64,000 bases of DNA. It comes from CAZDVQ01 sp964508975 (GTDB lineage Bacteria; Bacteroidota; Bacteroidia; Chitinophagales; Saprospiraceae). The translations under genes were made by a program, and so were the position numbers. This document shows, piece after piece, positions 1-7,314 of this stretch (within the stretch, counting starts at the first letter, position 1; every line of letters starts with the position of its first letter). A model generated the notes under the pieces. It saw only the letters and a list, made by a program, of their open reading frames with translations, did no database searches and was not told the origin of the DNA. The DNA is taken from positions 49,432-113,431 of the forward strand of contig CAZDVQ010000006.1 in the NCBI GenBank assembly GCA_964508975.1, written 5' to 3'.

Positions 1-235
1 AAATTTCTATTTTGTTTCTGATGTTCATGGGTTGTCGTTTTTGCTTGACCATTAACGGTTTCGGGCGTTGCCTGGGCGGGTTTCAATGCACAAAACTGTC
101 AAACAGTACTGAACTTTTGCCGCTGTTGGCGTCCCCGCCAACGGCCGTACAAGTTTGCCAATCACCTGCCCTGTTTTACCGCTTGTTGGCGGGGACGCCA
201 ACAAGGGCAAGGTAAGCATTAGGTTAATTGTGATG
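1..235. repeat. Cassette-type intergenic repeat, copy 1 (IG1)
   Basis: No gene is credible here. About 55-150 is similar in sequence and order to 2752-2835: both contain CGGGCGGGTTT, then ACAAAACTGTCAA(A/G)CAGTACTGA, then CAAGTTTGC. IG1 also carries two short hairpins, GTTGGCG/CGCCAAC at 125-142 and a perfect 10-bp stem CTTGTTGGCG/CGCCAACAAG with a 4-nt loop at 182-205. It lies directly downstream of the minus-strand HEPN-like gene, as a 3' cassette recombination site would. Canonical integron attC boxes were not identified. Confidence 0.6.
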
Positions 236-931
236 TTATTTTTTTAAATGTCTAAAAAAATAAGCCAAGACATTAACGTCCATAGAATTTTCTACGAGTC
301 TATATTTTGTAGATTCGTTCATTTCGTTCCAAGCTGAATTTGTAGGTATCCCTTTAAACGCCATCAATTCTTCAGGACTTCTTATGATAAATGAATAATC
401 TAGTTTTTCTTCATCGCTATCAAATTCATCTTCAAATTCATCTTCAAATTCATCTTCAAATTCATCTTCAAATTCACCTTCTAATTCAGAACTTATAACT
501 TTTATAATTATTCCACATATTTTATCTAAAAGTCTCTCGTATAGAATTAAACAAGTTTCATTTTCAGTAAAAGGGTATGTATTTACCTCATTTTCTAATT
601 TCAAATCATATTTAGAAAGATTTGCATGCGCTAGAATATTTCTAATTTTTCTCACACCTAATTCAGGGTCATTTAAAAAAAATAGTTCAGCTTCGTTTAT
701 ACGATTTTCATCTTTTAATCTTTTTACGAGATTAAAAAATGTACTATCAAAATCATTTAAGGACGATTTTATTATATTTTCCAATAAAGCTAAAAGGTGA
801 AATAAAGATATATGACCCTTGCCTTGATCATATAAGTCTTCACAATCAGCCAATTGTCTAAAATAATATTTAGAGTAATACCCTAATAAATTAAATAATG
901 CGCTTTTGGGTTGTCCTTTTTTTATCGACAT
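236..931 (-). CDS. HEPN-like protein with acidic tandem repeat
   Basis: A 231-aa protein of unknown function. It is predicted mostly helical and carries an R-x4-H motif, RNILAH at residues 97-102, typical of the HEPN superfamily of RNases and nucleotide-modifying toxins. Residues 153-170 are an acidic repeat of the unit EFED, encoded by a 12-bp DNA tandem repeat near 421-478 that could vary in copy number. There is no signal peptide or membrane segment, so it is probably cytosolic. The gene follows the GNAT gene by 47 nt on the same strand, so the two may be one transcription unit. It is much AT-richer than the core genes to the right. HEPN membership rests on the motif and helical context only. 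Confidence 0.55.
   Translation of the reverse strand: MSIKKGQPKSALFNLLGYYSKYYFRQLADCEDLYDQGKGHISLFHLLALLENIIKSSLNDFDSTFFNLVKRLKDENRINEAELFFLNDPELGVRKIRNILAHANLSKYDLKLENEVNTYPFTENETCLILYERLLDKICGIIIKVISSELEGEFEDEFEDEFEDEFEDEFDSDEEKLDYSFIIRSPEELMAFKGIPTNSAWNEMNESTKYRLVENSMDVNVLAYFFRHLKK
421..478. repeat. 12-bp in-frame tandem repeat
   Basis: Near-perfect copies of the unit AAATTCATCTTC (about 4-5 on the plus strand) encode EFED repeats on the minus strand. Perfect in-frame tandem repeats of this kind change copy number by slippage without breaking the reading frame. Confidence 0.8.
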
Positions 932-978
932 TTTTCTAGTCTTTTATTTTATTAATATACTCGCCCACTAAATAAAAA

Positions 979-1461
979 TTATTCCTTCAGATTGTAGTGA
1001 TAAAGCGTTAATGTTTCGTTTTTGTAGTTTTTATAGTTGTCGCCAAGCTTTTCAAATCCAATTTTTTCCAAGAGTTTTCGCATTCCGTCATTTTTGGTCG
1101 TTGCGTAAAAGGATTTTGCAGTGCTGTTGTCCATAAGTAATTTTATAAGTTGCTCACTAATTCCTTTTCTGCGGTGTGTTTCTTTTGTCACAGCGTAACC
1201 AATTTCATAAGCGTAGTGGTCTGCAAGTTCCTCAACATTCGCTTTTCTAAAAGTATCTTTCTTGTAGTCGCTGTTAGGGTTTTTGATAGAGGCAACTCCA
1301 ACTACTTCGTTTTCACTTTCGCAAAACGAAAGGAAGTCAGAAGCTTTAATTCTATCCATAAGTCCTTCGGTAATCACCTGCCTCCCTTCAACAACAATGT
1401 CATGAAAAACTTTGAGTTGGTTTGGGTCACAGTTGTCAGGTTGTAAAAGTTTATACACCAT
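979..1461 (-). CDS. GNAT-family N-acetyltransferase
   Basis: A 160-aa single-domain GCN5-related acetyltransferase. The acetyl-CoA pyrophosphate-binding motif A is visible as RRKGIS (residues 97-102) after the beta-4 strand YEIGYAVTKE, and the C-terminal part ends in the usual beta strand (ETLTLYHY). The substrate cannot be read from sequence. It lies 47 nt upstream of the HEPN-like gene on the same strand. No RHH or HTH antitoxin gene is adjacent, so a TacAT-type toxin-antitoxin module is not supported. AT-rich composition matches the island rather than the core genes. Confidence 0.8.
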   Translation of the reverse strand: MVYKLLQPDNCDPNQLKVFHDIVVEGRQVITEGLMDRIKASDFLSFCESENEVVGVASIKNPNSDYKKDTFRKANVEELADHYAYEIGYAVTKETHRRKGISEQLIKLLMDNSTAKSFYATTKNDGMRKLLEKIGFEKLGDNYKNYKNETLTLYHYNLKE

Positions 1462-1779
1462 TGGATGTTTTTTATGTTGTTAACTTTATGTCGGCACGGT
1501 CGCTATTTTCAGTGCCTTCAGCCCCATTTGACAAAGTTCGAAAAAAAAATGCGATTAGCGCAACATTTTTTAGCTTTTGCCAAGCGGGCTTTGTAAGCTG
1601 TGCCTCAGGGTACGTGCGAGTTTCAGAAAAGTGCGCCGAAAACCGCTTTGCCTCGTGCATCTCTAAAAGTACAAATGCCAAAGCAAAATACAAATTAAAT
1701 ATAAGTAAAAAAGATGATTTTTACTATTCTGCCCAAATACTGTTTATTTTATCGTGTTATTTTCAATTAAAATATTTAA
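1462..1779. repeat. Cassette-type intergenic repeat (IG2)
   Basis: A 318-bp gap without a supported gene. About 45 bp around 1555-1603 closely matches 3794-3836: both read AGCGCAA, a run of T, then TTTTGCCAAGCGGGCTTTGTA and GCTGT. It follows the stop of the minus-strand gene at 1780, the same relative position that its partner occupies downstream of the HEPN gene at 3984. Short ORFs on both strands here look like chance frames. Confidence 0.55.
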
Positions 1780-2703
1780 TTACATTCTTTGGAAATCCTG
1801 TAATTCTGGAATTATAATTTCAGGAAATCTATATTGAATAGCCGATTCAAACTGAGATTTATTTGTCAATTGCTGATATAGCGAATGCCAATTGTTGAAT
1901 ATTGGGATAAAATCCTCACGGTGTTCAATAGGAATAAATTCTATATGTTGCTTTGCTGTATAGCTTATACCAGACATACTATTGCTGCTAAATATCGGAT
2001 TAATCAGTTTTGATTTGAAAACGAACGGCACTTCAATCGATCCATCTATTGTTTCTAAATCAAAAATTGGGGTACATGCGAATATATATGCGACAGAATC
2101 TTGTTTATTATTTACGAAAAGTAAAGATAAGCTATAAAGCAGAGTTGGTTTATTTTGAATGTCAATTATAACTCCCCTGTCAAGTTTGGCGTTTTTCTGA
2201 AACGTCAGGAATTTTTTAGTCAGTTCTTTTCTTTCTAATCGTAATGGGACATCTTCGTACATTTCATTTATTAGGCGACTAATATACTCTATATGATTCC
2301 AATAAACTATACCGCCGAAACTATGTCTTTCAGGATGAGAAAAGTGATTGCGCAAATATTTCACATGCTTCAAAGTTTCGATATTGGTTTCGAATAAATT
2401 ATCCTTGGATAGTTGCGTTATAAGATCATTGAACGTAAGTTTCTTACTCCCTCTACCAAGTTCTTTATAGCGAATACCCATAGCCATTTCAAAGGAATGA
2501 AGAGCTTTTGCAAGAGCTTCATCTATAAACTTATACTCATAATAACTGTGAGCCAGCAGCCGTTCAACAACTTCAAAGTTCTGAATAACATCCTCGGGAA
2601 CTTCCTTCTTAAAGTAAAAACTTGGAATTTTTGAACAATACTCATCAAAACTTTTGTCACCAAAAATGGCATGTGGGGTCAAATATTTTTCACTCGGAGT
2701 CAT
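1780..2703 (-). CDS. HEPN-like protein, unknown function
   Basis: A 307-aa cytosolic protein I do not recognise. The N-terminal half is helical and contains an R-x4-H motif, RNHFSH at residues 118-123, in the context of a helix end (LKHVKYLRNHFSH), which resembles the HEPN catalytic motif. The C-terminal half (residues about 170-307) is mixed alpha/beta with no motif I can name. There are no membrane segments. It is a single gene between two related intergenic repeats, with no operon partner, which is the arrangement expected of a mobile gene cassette. Confidence 0.5.
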   Translation of the reverse strand: MTPSEKYLTPHAIFGDKSFDEYCSKIPSFYFKKEVPEDVIQNFEVVERLLAHSYYEYKFIDEALAKALHSFEMAMGIRYKELGRGSKKLTFNDLITQLSKDNLFETNIETLKHVKYLRNHFSHPERHSFGGIVYWNHIEYISRLINEMYEDVPLRLERKELTKKFLTFQKNAKLDRGVIIDIQNKPTLLYSLSLLFVNNKQDSVAYIFACTPIFDLETIDGSIEVPFVFKSKLINPIFSSNSMSGISYTAKQHIEFIPIEHREDFIPIFNNWHSLYQQLTNKSQFESAIQYRFPEIIIPELQDFQRM

Positions 2704-2897
2704 AATCTTAATTGTTAAATGGTATTGCCAATATTTTTTTGGGGGTTTACATTCGGGCGGGTTTAAGAAAACAAAACTGTCAAGCAGTACTGAGCTTGAT
2801 TAGATGCACAGTGCTCCAAGTTTGCACGTCATCATCCTACTGCAAAAACGTCCACAATGGTTCGTGCTTCTCTTCGTTCGGAGTTAGTCTGCATTAG
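2704..2897. repeat. Cassette-type intergenic repeat (IG3), partner of IG1
   Basis: Positions 2752-2835 share ordered blocks with 60-155: CGGGCGGGTTT, ACAAAACTGTCAAGCAGTACTGA and CAAGTTTGC. The element lies directly downstream of the minus-strand gene at 2898. The two copies diverge in between, as structured recombination sites of gene cassettes do. Confidence 0.6.
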
Positions 2898-3698
2898 TCA
2901 CGGTACGTCTGTAAATAAAGCGTTTGTGATTTCTTCCAAGAGTGAAAGTGTGTGAGCCATTCCTTCTAAGGTCAATTCAATATGCTTTTTATAAAAGTCG
3001 GGGAGCGCTTCTCTTTCCGACTGAATTTTTTCCATTGTTTCCCTATGACTTAGACCCTTTTCTAGATGTTGGTACTTGTAGTCGGTTTCTGTTGTTATGT
3101 AATGAACGGCTTGCTTTCGTTTTTCATTTAATTCCTTGTAGTCAGTCTTGCGGAAAGAATCAAGCCACAAATAATGTTCACTTGTATGAAATTGAACAGG
3201 AATAGTATCCATTGCGGTAGCAAAAAAGACACGGGAGGGGTCAATCTTGTCAGGGAAAAATGCTGCAATCATATCGCCAACTCTGTCCCAAAAATTATAC
3301 ACACTTTGAGATGCTATGTTAGCGAAAATACTGTACCACTTTGCATAGTGGTTTTGATAGTTTGGATAAATCATTCCTCCATTGATTGGAAATGCTTCTT
3401 TTAAAGGATTGTTGATATAGGGTCTGTATAAGTACAACGAAGCGGTAAAGTAGAGCAACTCATCGGAGCAAAAAAGAATGTCGTCAAAATTCTTCAAATG
3501 GTAAAATTGTCCGTTATACTTAACCGAACATTTGCGTGTCGCATCACTATGCCATTCCCAAAGTTGTCGTCCATTTAGCATGAACTCCATGTTTAGCCCA
3601 CTCAAATTCGTCAGTCCGTAGTCTAAATAGATTTGCTGATGAAGCCTATGATACTCCCAAATTAGGTCTTCTGGGTTCATGTCTATTCCTGGTTTCAT
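2898..3698 (-). CDS. Cthe_2314-like HEPN protein (putative)
   Basis: A 266-aa cytosolic protein. Around residues 188-201 the sequence reads KELNEKRKQAVHYIT, giving N191-x2-R194-x4-H199. This fits the (N)xxR-x4-H signature of HEPN domains and resembles the Cthe_2314-like group, where the motif sits in the C-terminal half after a run of aromatic-rich helices. Residues 110-150 are also helical and aromatic. No signal peptide or membrane helix is present. It stands alone between related intergenic repeats. The family call is from memory of motif layout and needs a profile search. Confidence 0.5.
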   Translation of the reverse strand: MKPGIDMNPEDLIWEYHRLHQQIYLDYGLTNLSGLNMEFMLNGRQLWEWHSDATRKCSVKYNGQFYHLKNFDDILFCSDELLYFTASLYLYRPYINNPLKEAFPINGGMIYPNYQNHYAKWYSIFANIASQSVYNFWDRVGDMIAAFFPDKIDPSRVFFATAMDTIPVQFHTSEHYLWLDSFRKTDYKELNEKRKQAVHYITTETDYKYQHLEKGLSHRETMEKIQSEREALPDFYKKHIELTLEGMAHTLSLLEEITNALFTDVP

Positions 3699-3983
3699 TA
3701 TTAGCTGTTAGTTTAAGTTTTGCACTATTGTCATAGCGTGACTACTGCTGAAGTTCGCCTCGCTTGGCGAAGTTCGGAAGAAATGGGAGAAGCGCAAAGT
3801 TTTTTCCGATTTTGCCAAGCGGGCTTTGTACGCTGTCCCTTAGAATCAGTGTACGGCTGATTGCGAAGAACAACTTTCGAGGTATTGCCCTATGCGAATA
3901 TTATCATTATAAAAGTTAATATAAAGCTATATCATACCTATTAAAAATAATAATTTATTTTTTTAACAACTTTAATACTGTAC
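3699..3983. repeat. Cassette-type intergenic repeat (IG4), partner of IG2
   Basis: Positions 3794-3836 match 1555-1603 closely (shared core TTTTGCCAAGCGGGCTTTGTA then GCTGT). A short inverted repeat, CTTCGCC...GGCGAAG, lies at about 3751-3773. No gene is supported. It lies immediately downstream of the HEPN gene of the ATPase-HEPN operon. Confidence 0.55.
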
Positions 3984-4841
3984 CTACTTTTGGCTAAATT
4001 TGTATACTTTTAAATCATTATAAGAATGCAAAAGTGATGACCCAACTGACGGTTTCTTAACGGAAGTAAATAACTCGTAATAAGATTTGTATTTTGCTTT
4101 ATCTTTCCTAAAGTCCCAAAACCAGTTAGGATTATTTTTATCAACAGTCCTTTGAAGTATATACTTAAATAAAAAGTCATTTATAACTAAAACTGAGTTT
4201 TCACAAATTTGATTTATTTCAAAAAGTTTTGCAGTATCTAGACTTAGAGGCTTTTCCAAACAGTTTGAATGAATATCCAATCCGAATTTAATGGCATTAT
4301 TACTGCCTAACTTTCCAAATCGATGTACAACACAATGCCTTAAATGACAAATTTTTTCAAATTCATCCAATACTTTGATGAGTTCATCTGGCATGTGGCC
4401 ACTAAATCCTAAAAAAGTTTTAATTGCATCAACAATATTTTTTTTACTTGCGAAAGAAATTTTTTCTAATAAAGCTTCTGGAAGCATCTCTGGACTATGA
4501 TTAATAGCAGCACCATAATTAAGAGGCACCTCTTCACAACTTATTCTAGCATGAGGATCAATAATTATAATTTTTCGAATTACTTCTCGTAAGTAACTTT
4601 CTAAAGCAGAAATATATCCTAAGAGAATTAGGTTGTTTTGGGTTTCTATTAAATCCTTAGTTAAACCAACAATAGAATTAAAACGAACATGTATAAGGTT
4701 TAAATTATCAATTTTGTCAAAACAATTATCGATAGGAGATCGAGATGAATCCTTGTATGATACATTAAAACAAGTCAATGTATCTAAGGGACTAACGGAG
4801 GCTGCCGTAGTATTCACTCTATGATTAAATTGGTTTGCCAT
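3984..4841 (-). CDS. HEPN-domain protein, effector candidate paired with ATPase
   Basis: A 285-aa cytosolic protein with an R-x4-H motif, RHCVVH at residues 168-173, preceded by KICHL, the usual helix-end context of catalytic HEPN RNases. The upstream helices (residues 45-95, with ALESYLREVIRK) resemble the RiboL-PSP/MAE_28990-type HEPN fold. Its start codon overlaps the stop of the upstream ATPase by one base (TAATG), so the two are translationally coupled and very likely act together. By analogy with ATPase-HEPN defence modules, the HEPN protein would be an RNA- or nucleotide-targeting effector held in check or triggered by the ATPase. That role is inference; only the motif and the coupling are seen. 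Confidence 0.6.
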   Translation of the reverse strand: MANQFNHRVNTTAASVSPLDTLTCFNVSYKDSSRSPIDNCFDKIDNLNLIHVRFNSIVGLTKDLIETQNNLILLGYISALESYLREVIRKIIIIDPHARISCEEVPLNYGAAINHSPEMLPEALLEKISFASKKNIVDAIKTFLGFSGHMPDELIKVLDEFEKICHLRHCVVHRFGKLGSNNAIKFGLDIHSNCLEKPLSLDTAKLFEINQICENSVLVINDFLFKYILQRTVDKNNPNWFWDFRKDKAKYKSYYELFTSVKKPSVGSSLLHSYNDLKVYKFSQK

Positions 4842-6520
4842 TATGCTAAAAATTCATCTAGTAAACCTATTACAATTTCGTAAATCTTAGAAGAACGTTT
4901 GTCTCCAATATATTTTGCTTTTTTTAATTCCGTAGCTGGATTTTGAGACATCAAAATGTCCTCGATAGTTCTAATTTTAGTTTCAGATTTTATCCTATTT
5001 ATTTGCCAATCAGGTATCGGCAAATCTTCAATCTTTATTTTCAAAGTCGCTTCAAATGCAGAATGTCCAATAAGTGGATTCCCACAATTATGACAAAATT
5101 TTTGTTCTTCTGATAATCGCTCAGTGCCACAACGATTACATGCAGGTAAATTTAATTTTATCCCTTCGATTTTACTATCGCTAAGCATTGTTTTGAGTTG
5201 ACGACGAAGAGGACGCTTATCTGACTTACGCTGGATATATTCAAGTATGCCCTTAGGGTCAAATCCCTTGGTATGGCTAAATGCACGGGATTGAATTAAA
5301 AATAAATAGTGTGGAATGAATCTTTTGAAAACACGGTCGGGACCGTCATGCAAAGGATTTAGCTCAAATAAGAATCCAGCTTCAATCAAAAATTTAATCA
5401 TACGATTAGATCTATGCATATTTCCTTCTTCTAATAGCCCAAAGTGTGTTTTTTTTTCTGATGGATTTTCCTTATTGGCCTCAACTAATTGAGAAATTAT
5501 ACTATCGAAAAATTCTAGACCGGTTCTAATAATCGAATTATATTGAGGTAGTTTTAACGCTAAAGACAAATATTCTTTACGCAATAATTCTCGCTGATTT
5601 GTAATTGTTGAATTGAATTTTTGCTGTATCGTTTTTCCTCTGTCTTGTTGATAACTTCGTACTAGTGTAATGAATGCCCTCGGTATTCCAAAGGATGAGT
5701 ATTTGATCAAATCAATTATTTCTTTATTGTTAAACTGCAATTGAGAAAAGCGTTTTTCTAGTAGCTTATTCATGAATGCGTTATAGGAGTCATCTTCAAC
5801 ATTTAACCATGCTGAAACTTCCTCTGCGTCTTGTCCAACATGAAATCTAGGACCATATTGAGTTGTTCCTGGATAAACTGATGCTTTAGGAGAAATAGAA
5901 CTAGTTTTCAAACTTCTAAAAACATCAAAAAATTCAATCATATACTCAGGTGTTAATGTTAATGCAGCGTCGTCCATGAGTACAATGGCTCTTTTTCTCT
6001 TCAGCTTTTCAGTCAAGCTTTCAATTATTTCTATGGTTCTTTGAATACTTACCTCTGAAATTATATAGTCAGACTCACCTAGAGGGATATTTTTTTCTGC
6101 TTTTTCAATAAACAAACTTATATCTTCAATGGTGAAGTTGCCTGGCCGTATTATTAAACTTGTGTCTAAATTAAAGCGAGCAATAAGTGTATAACATTCC
6201 ACGATGATTTTGCTCAGCACCCATGTGTGGAAGATGCTAATTGCATTCGCTGTTTTAAATAATAAGGGCTCTAAATGATAATATTTGCCAAAAGAAACAT
6301 AAATAGCCAAAGGTTTTTCCTTATCGTTGAGGCATTGAAAATAAGTATGCCTGAATTGATGTGTTTTGCCGGTTCCTCTTGGGCCAACTATTAATTTCGC
6401 ACCTCTTTCTATTAGTTTTAAATGGATGCCTTCAGAATATTCATTGCTTACGGTCCAATTTAGCAAATCAGTTTCGTCGATAAAATCAGCACGCTCTTCG
6501 AATTCTTTGTTGTCATTCAT
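4841..6520 (-). CDS. P-loop ATPase with zinc ribbon and HhH-like C-terminus
   Basis: A 559-aa predicted AAA/STAND-like ATPase, possibly of the ORC/CDC6-like group. Walker A is GPRGTGKT (residues 46-53) and Walker B is AIVLMDD (178-184). Residues about 190-430 form a helical lid and winged-helix-like region. A four-cysteine zinc ribbon follows (C461, C464, C476, C479), then a helix-hairpin-helix or alpha-CTD-like tail (516-550) containing KAKYIGDKRSSKI. This architecture suggests an ATP-dependent sensor that touches nucleic acid at its C-terminus. It is the first gene of a two-gene operon with the HEPN protein, with a one-base stop/start overlap. AT-rich composition marks it as part of the accessory island. 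No known system name can be assigned with confidence. Confidence 0.65.
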   Translation of the reverse strand: MNDNKEFEERADFIDETDLLNWTVSNEYSEGIHLKLIERGAKLIVGPRGTGKTHQFRHTYFQCLNDKEKPLAIYVSFGKYYHLEPLLFKTANAISIFHTWVLSKIIVECYTLIARFNLDTSLIIRPGNFTIEDISLFIEKAEKNIPLGESDYIISEVSIQRTIEIIESLTEKLKRKRAIVLMDDAALTLTPEYMIEFFDVFRSLKTSSISPKASVYPGTTQYGPRFHVGQDAEEVSAWLNVEDDSYNAFMNKLLEKRFSQLQFNNKEIIDLIKYSSFGIPRAFITLVRSYQQDRGKTIQQKFNSTITNQRELLRKEYLSLALKLPQYNSIIRTGLEFFDSIISQLVEANKENPSEKKTHFGLLEEGNMHRSNRMIKFLIEAGFLFELNPLHDGPDRVFKRFIPHYLFLIQSRAFSHTKGFDPKGILEYIQRKSDKRPLRRQLKTMLSDSKIEGIKLNLPACNRCGTERLSEEQKFCHNCGNPLIGHSAFEATLKIKIEDLPIPDWQINRIKSETKIRTIEDILMSQNPATELKKAKYIGDKRSSKIYEIVIGLLDEFLA

Positions 6521-6624
6521 GCAAATAGTGTTTAAAATTAATAAATCACCTCAATGAAGTAGGGCGTATCTTATCTATGTATATGGTTAGAACTCCTAAA
6601 TACACGCGTCTTTTGATTGTATTG

Positions 6625-6632
6625 CAAAGATA
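6625..6632 (-). promoter_or_regulatory. Bacteroidota -7 box for the ATPase-HEPN operon
   Basis: The minus strand reads TATCTTTG here, a perfect match to the TAnnTTTG primary sigma factor -7 element, followed by GCAA as at several other promoters in this window. It would give a 5' leader of about 95 nt before the ATPase start. Confidence 0.6.
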
Positions 6633-6685
6633 AAAACAATTCTGAGGTTATGTAAAAACAAAGTTTTGAAAATGAAATGATATAT

Positions 6686-6712
6686 AAAGGGCGACCCTTG
6701 TGGTCGCCCTTT
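6686..6712. terminator. GC-rich hairpin, possible bidirectional terminator
   Basis: AAAGGGCGACC and GGTCGCCCTTT form an 11-bp stem with a 5-nt loop. It lies between the divergent ends of the repeat element and the ATPase promoter. It resembles dispersed GGGCGACC-type hairpins seen in many genomes. The U tract is short on both strands, so termination is uncertain. Confidence 0.4.
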
Positions 6713-6733
6713 TGACCCCACCAGCCAACTACT

Positions 6734-6842
6734 CGGCCTAGCGATGTGAAGCGGTGGCGCGTAGCGCCAGACCCGAAGGGGCCGAGCGTCAGCGAGCCGC
6801 GTAACGTAGCGCCCCGAGCGCATGCGAGGGGAGGCCCCAAAT
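6734..6842 (-). repeat. GC-rich intergenic element A, copy 1
   Basis: It reads CGGCCTAGCGATG at the left and GAGGCCCCAAA at the right, with the core CCGAGCG...AGCGAGCCGCG. The same layout recurs at 12095-12210. On the minus strand it follows the stop of the DUF3817 gene. ORFs through it are spurious. Confidence 0.75.
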
Positions 6843-6905
6843 TGAATAAATGAGGAAATGATAAAACGATGAAATGACCAAACGCCCTTCAAATCATCCT
6901 TTAGC

Positions 6906-7220
6906 CTACGCCCCGCCAAGCTTTGACAAGATATACTTGTCCACGTAGAAGTTGCCGAAAGGGATGAAGCTCGACAACAAGACTTTCCAGGTGGTTTGGC
7001 CAAATTTCCAACGCTCTTCCACGCTCACCATGATGGTGTAGACCACGAACAACACGAACAATATACCATGTATCGGACCCAAGGTTTTGACCAAGCCCGG
7101 GCTGTCCATACCGTATTTCAATGGCATGCCCACGGCAATCAACAAGATCAAGGATAAGCCCTCGATGAAGCCCAACACGCGCAAGCGACCAACGCTGCTT
7201 TTTAATAATTCAGTTATCAT
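6906..7220 (-). CDS. DUF3817 family membrane protein
   Basis: A 104-aa integral membrane protein with about three transmembrane helices (residues 14-32, 43-66, 80-98). Hallmarks of DUF3817 are the G-x-x-E-G pattern in the first helix (RVLGFIEGLSLI) and the GPIHG motif (48-52) at the start of the second. The function of the family is unknown. It is divergent from the E2 gene on the right and probably monocistronic. Length matches the family. Confidence 0.85.
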   Translation of the reverse strand: MITELLKSSVGRLRVLGFIEGLSLILLIAVGMPLKYGMDSPGLVKTLGPIHGILFVLFVVYTIMVSVEERWKFGQTTWKVLLSSFIPFGNFYVDKYILSKLGGA

Positions 7221-7284
7221 GACGCTACTAGGTTATGTGCGGTAAATAAAGCCGCGAAGTTACACGAAAGTACACGAAAAGCAT

Positions 7285-7292
7285 TATCTTCG
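7285..7292 (+). promoter_or_regulatory. Probable -7 box of the E2 operon
   Basis: TATCTTCG differs by one base from TAnnTTTG and lies 22 nt before the ATG of the E2 gene. It drives E2-GNAT-membrane protein if functional. Confidence 0.4.
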
Positions 7293-7314
7293 CGTCGCTA
7301 AAAACCCAACACCA

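Noticed and set aside
236..1461. GNAT-HEPN pair as a known toxin-antitoxin module
   Set aside because: There is no RHH/HTH antitoxin and no MNT-type nucleotidyltransferase partner next to the HEPN-like gene, so neither TacAT nor HEPN-MNT applies.
1..3983. Canonical integron attC sites
   Set aside because: Paired RYYYAAC/GTTRRRY boxes in the right order could not be found by eye in IG1-IG4, so only a cassette-like arrangement is claimed.
6571..7003. Overlapping minus-strand frames through the GC-rich stretch
   Set aside because: They run through element A copy 1 and the 3' part of the DUF3817 gene, have arginine/proline-rich composition typical of GC-repeat translation, and match no family.
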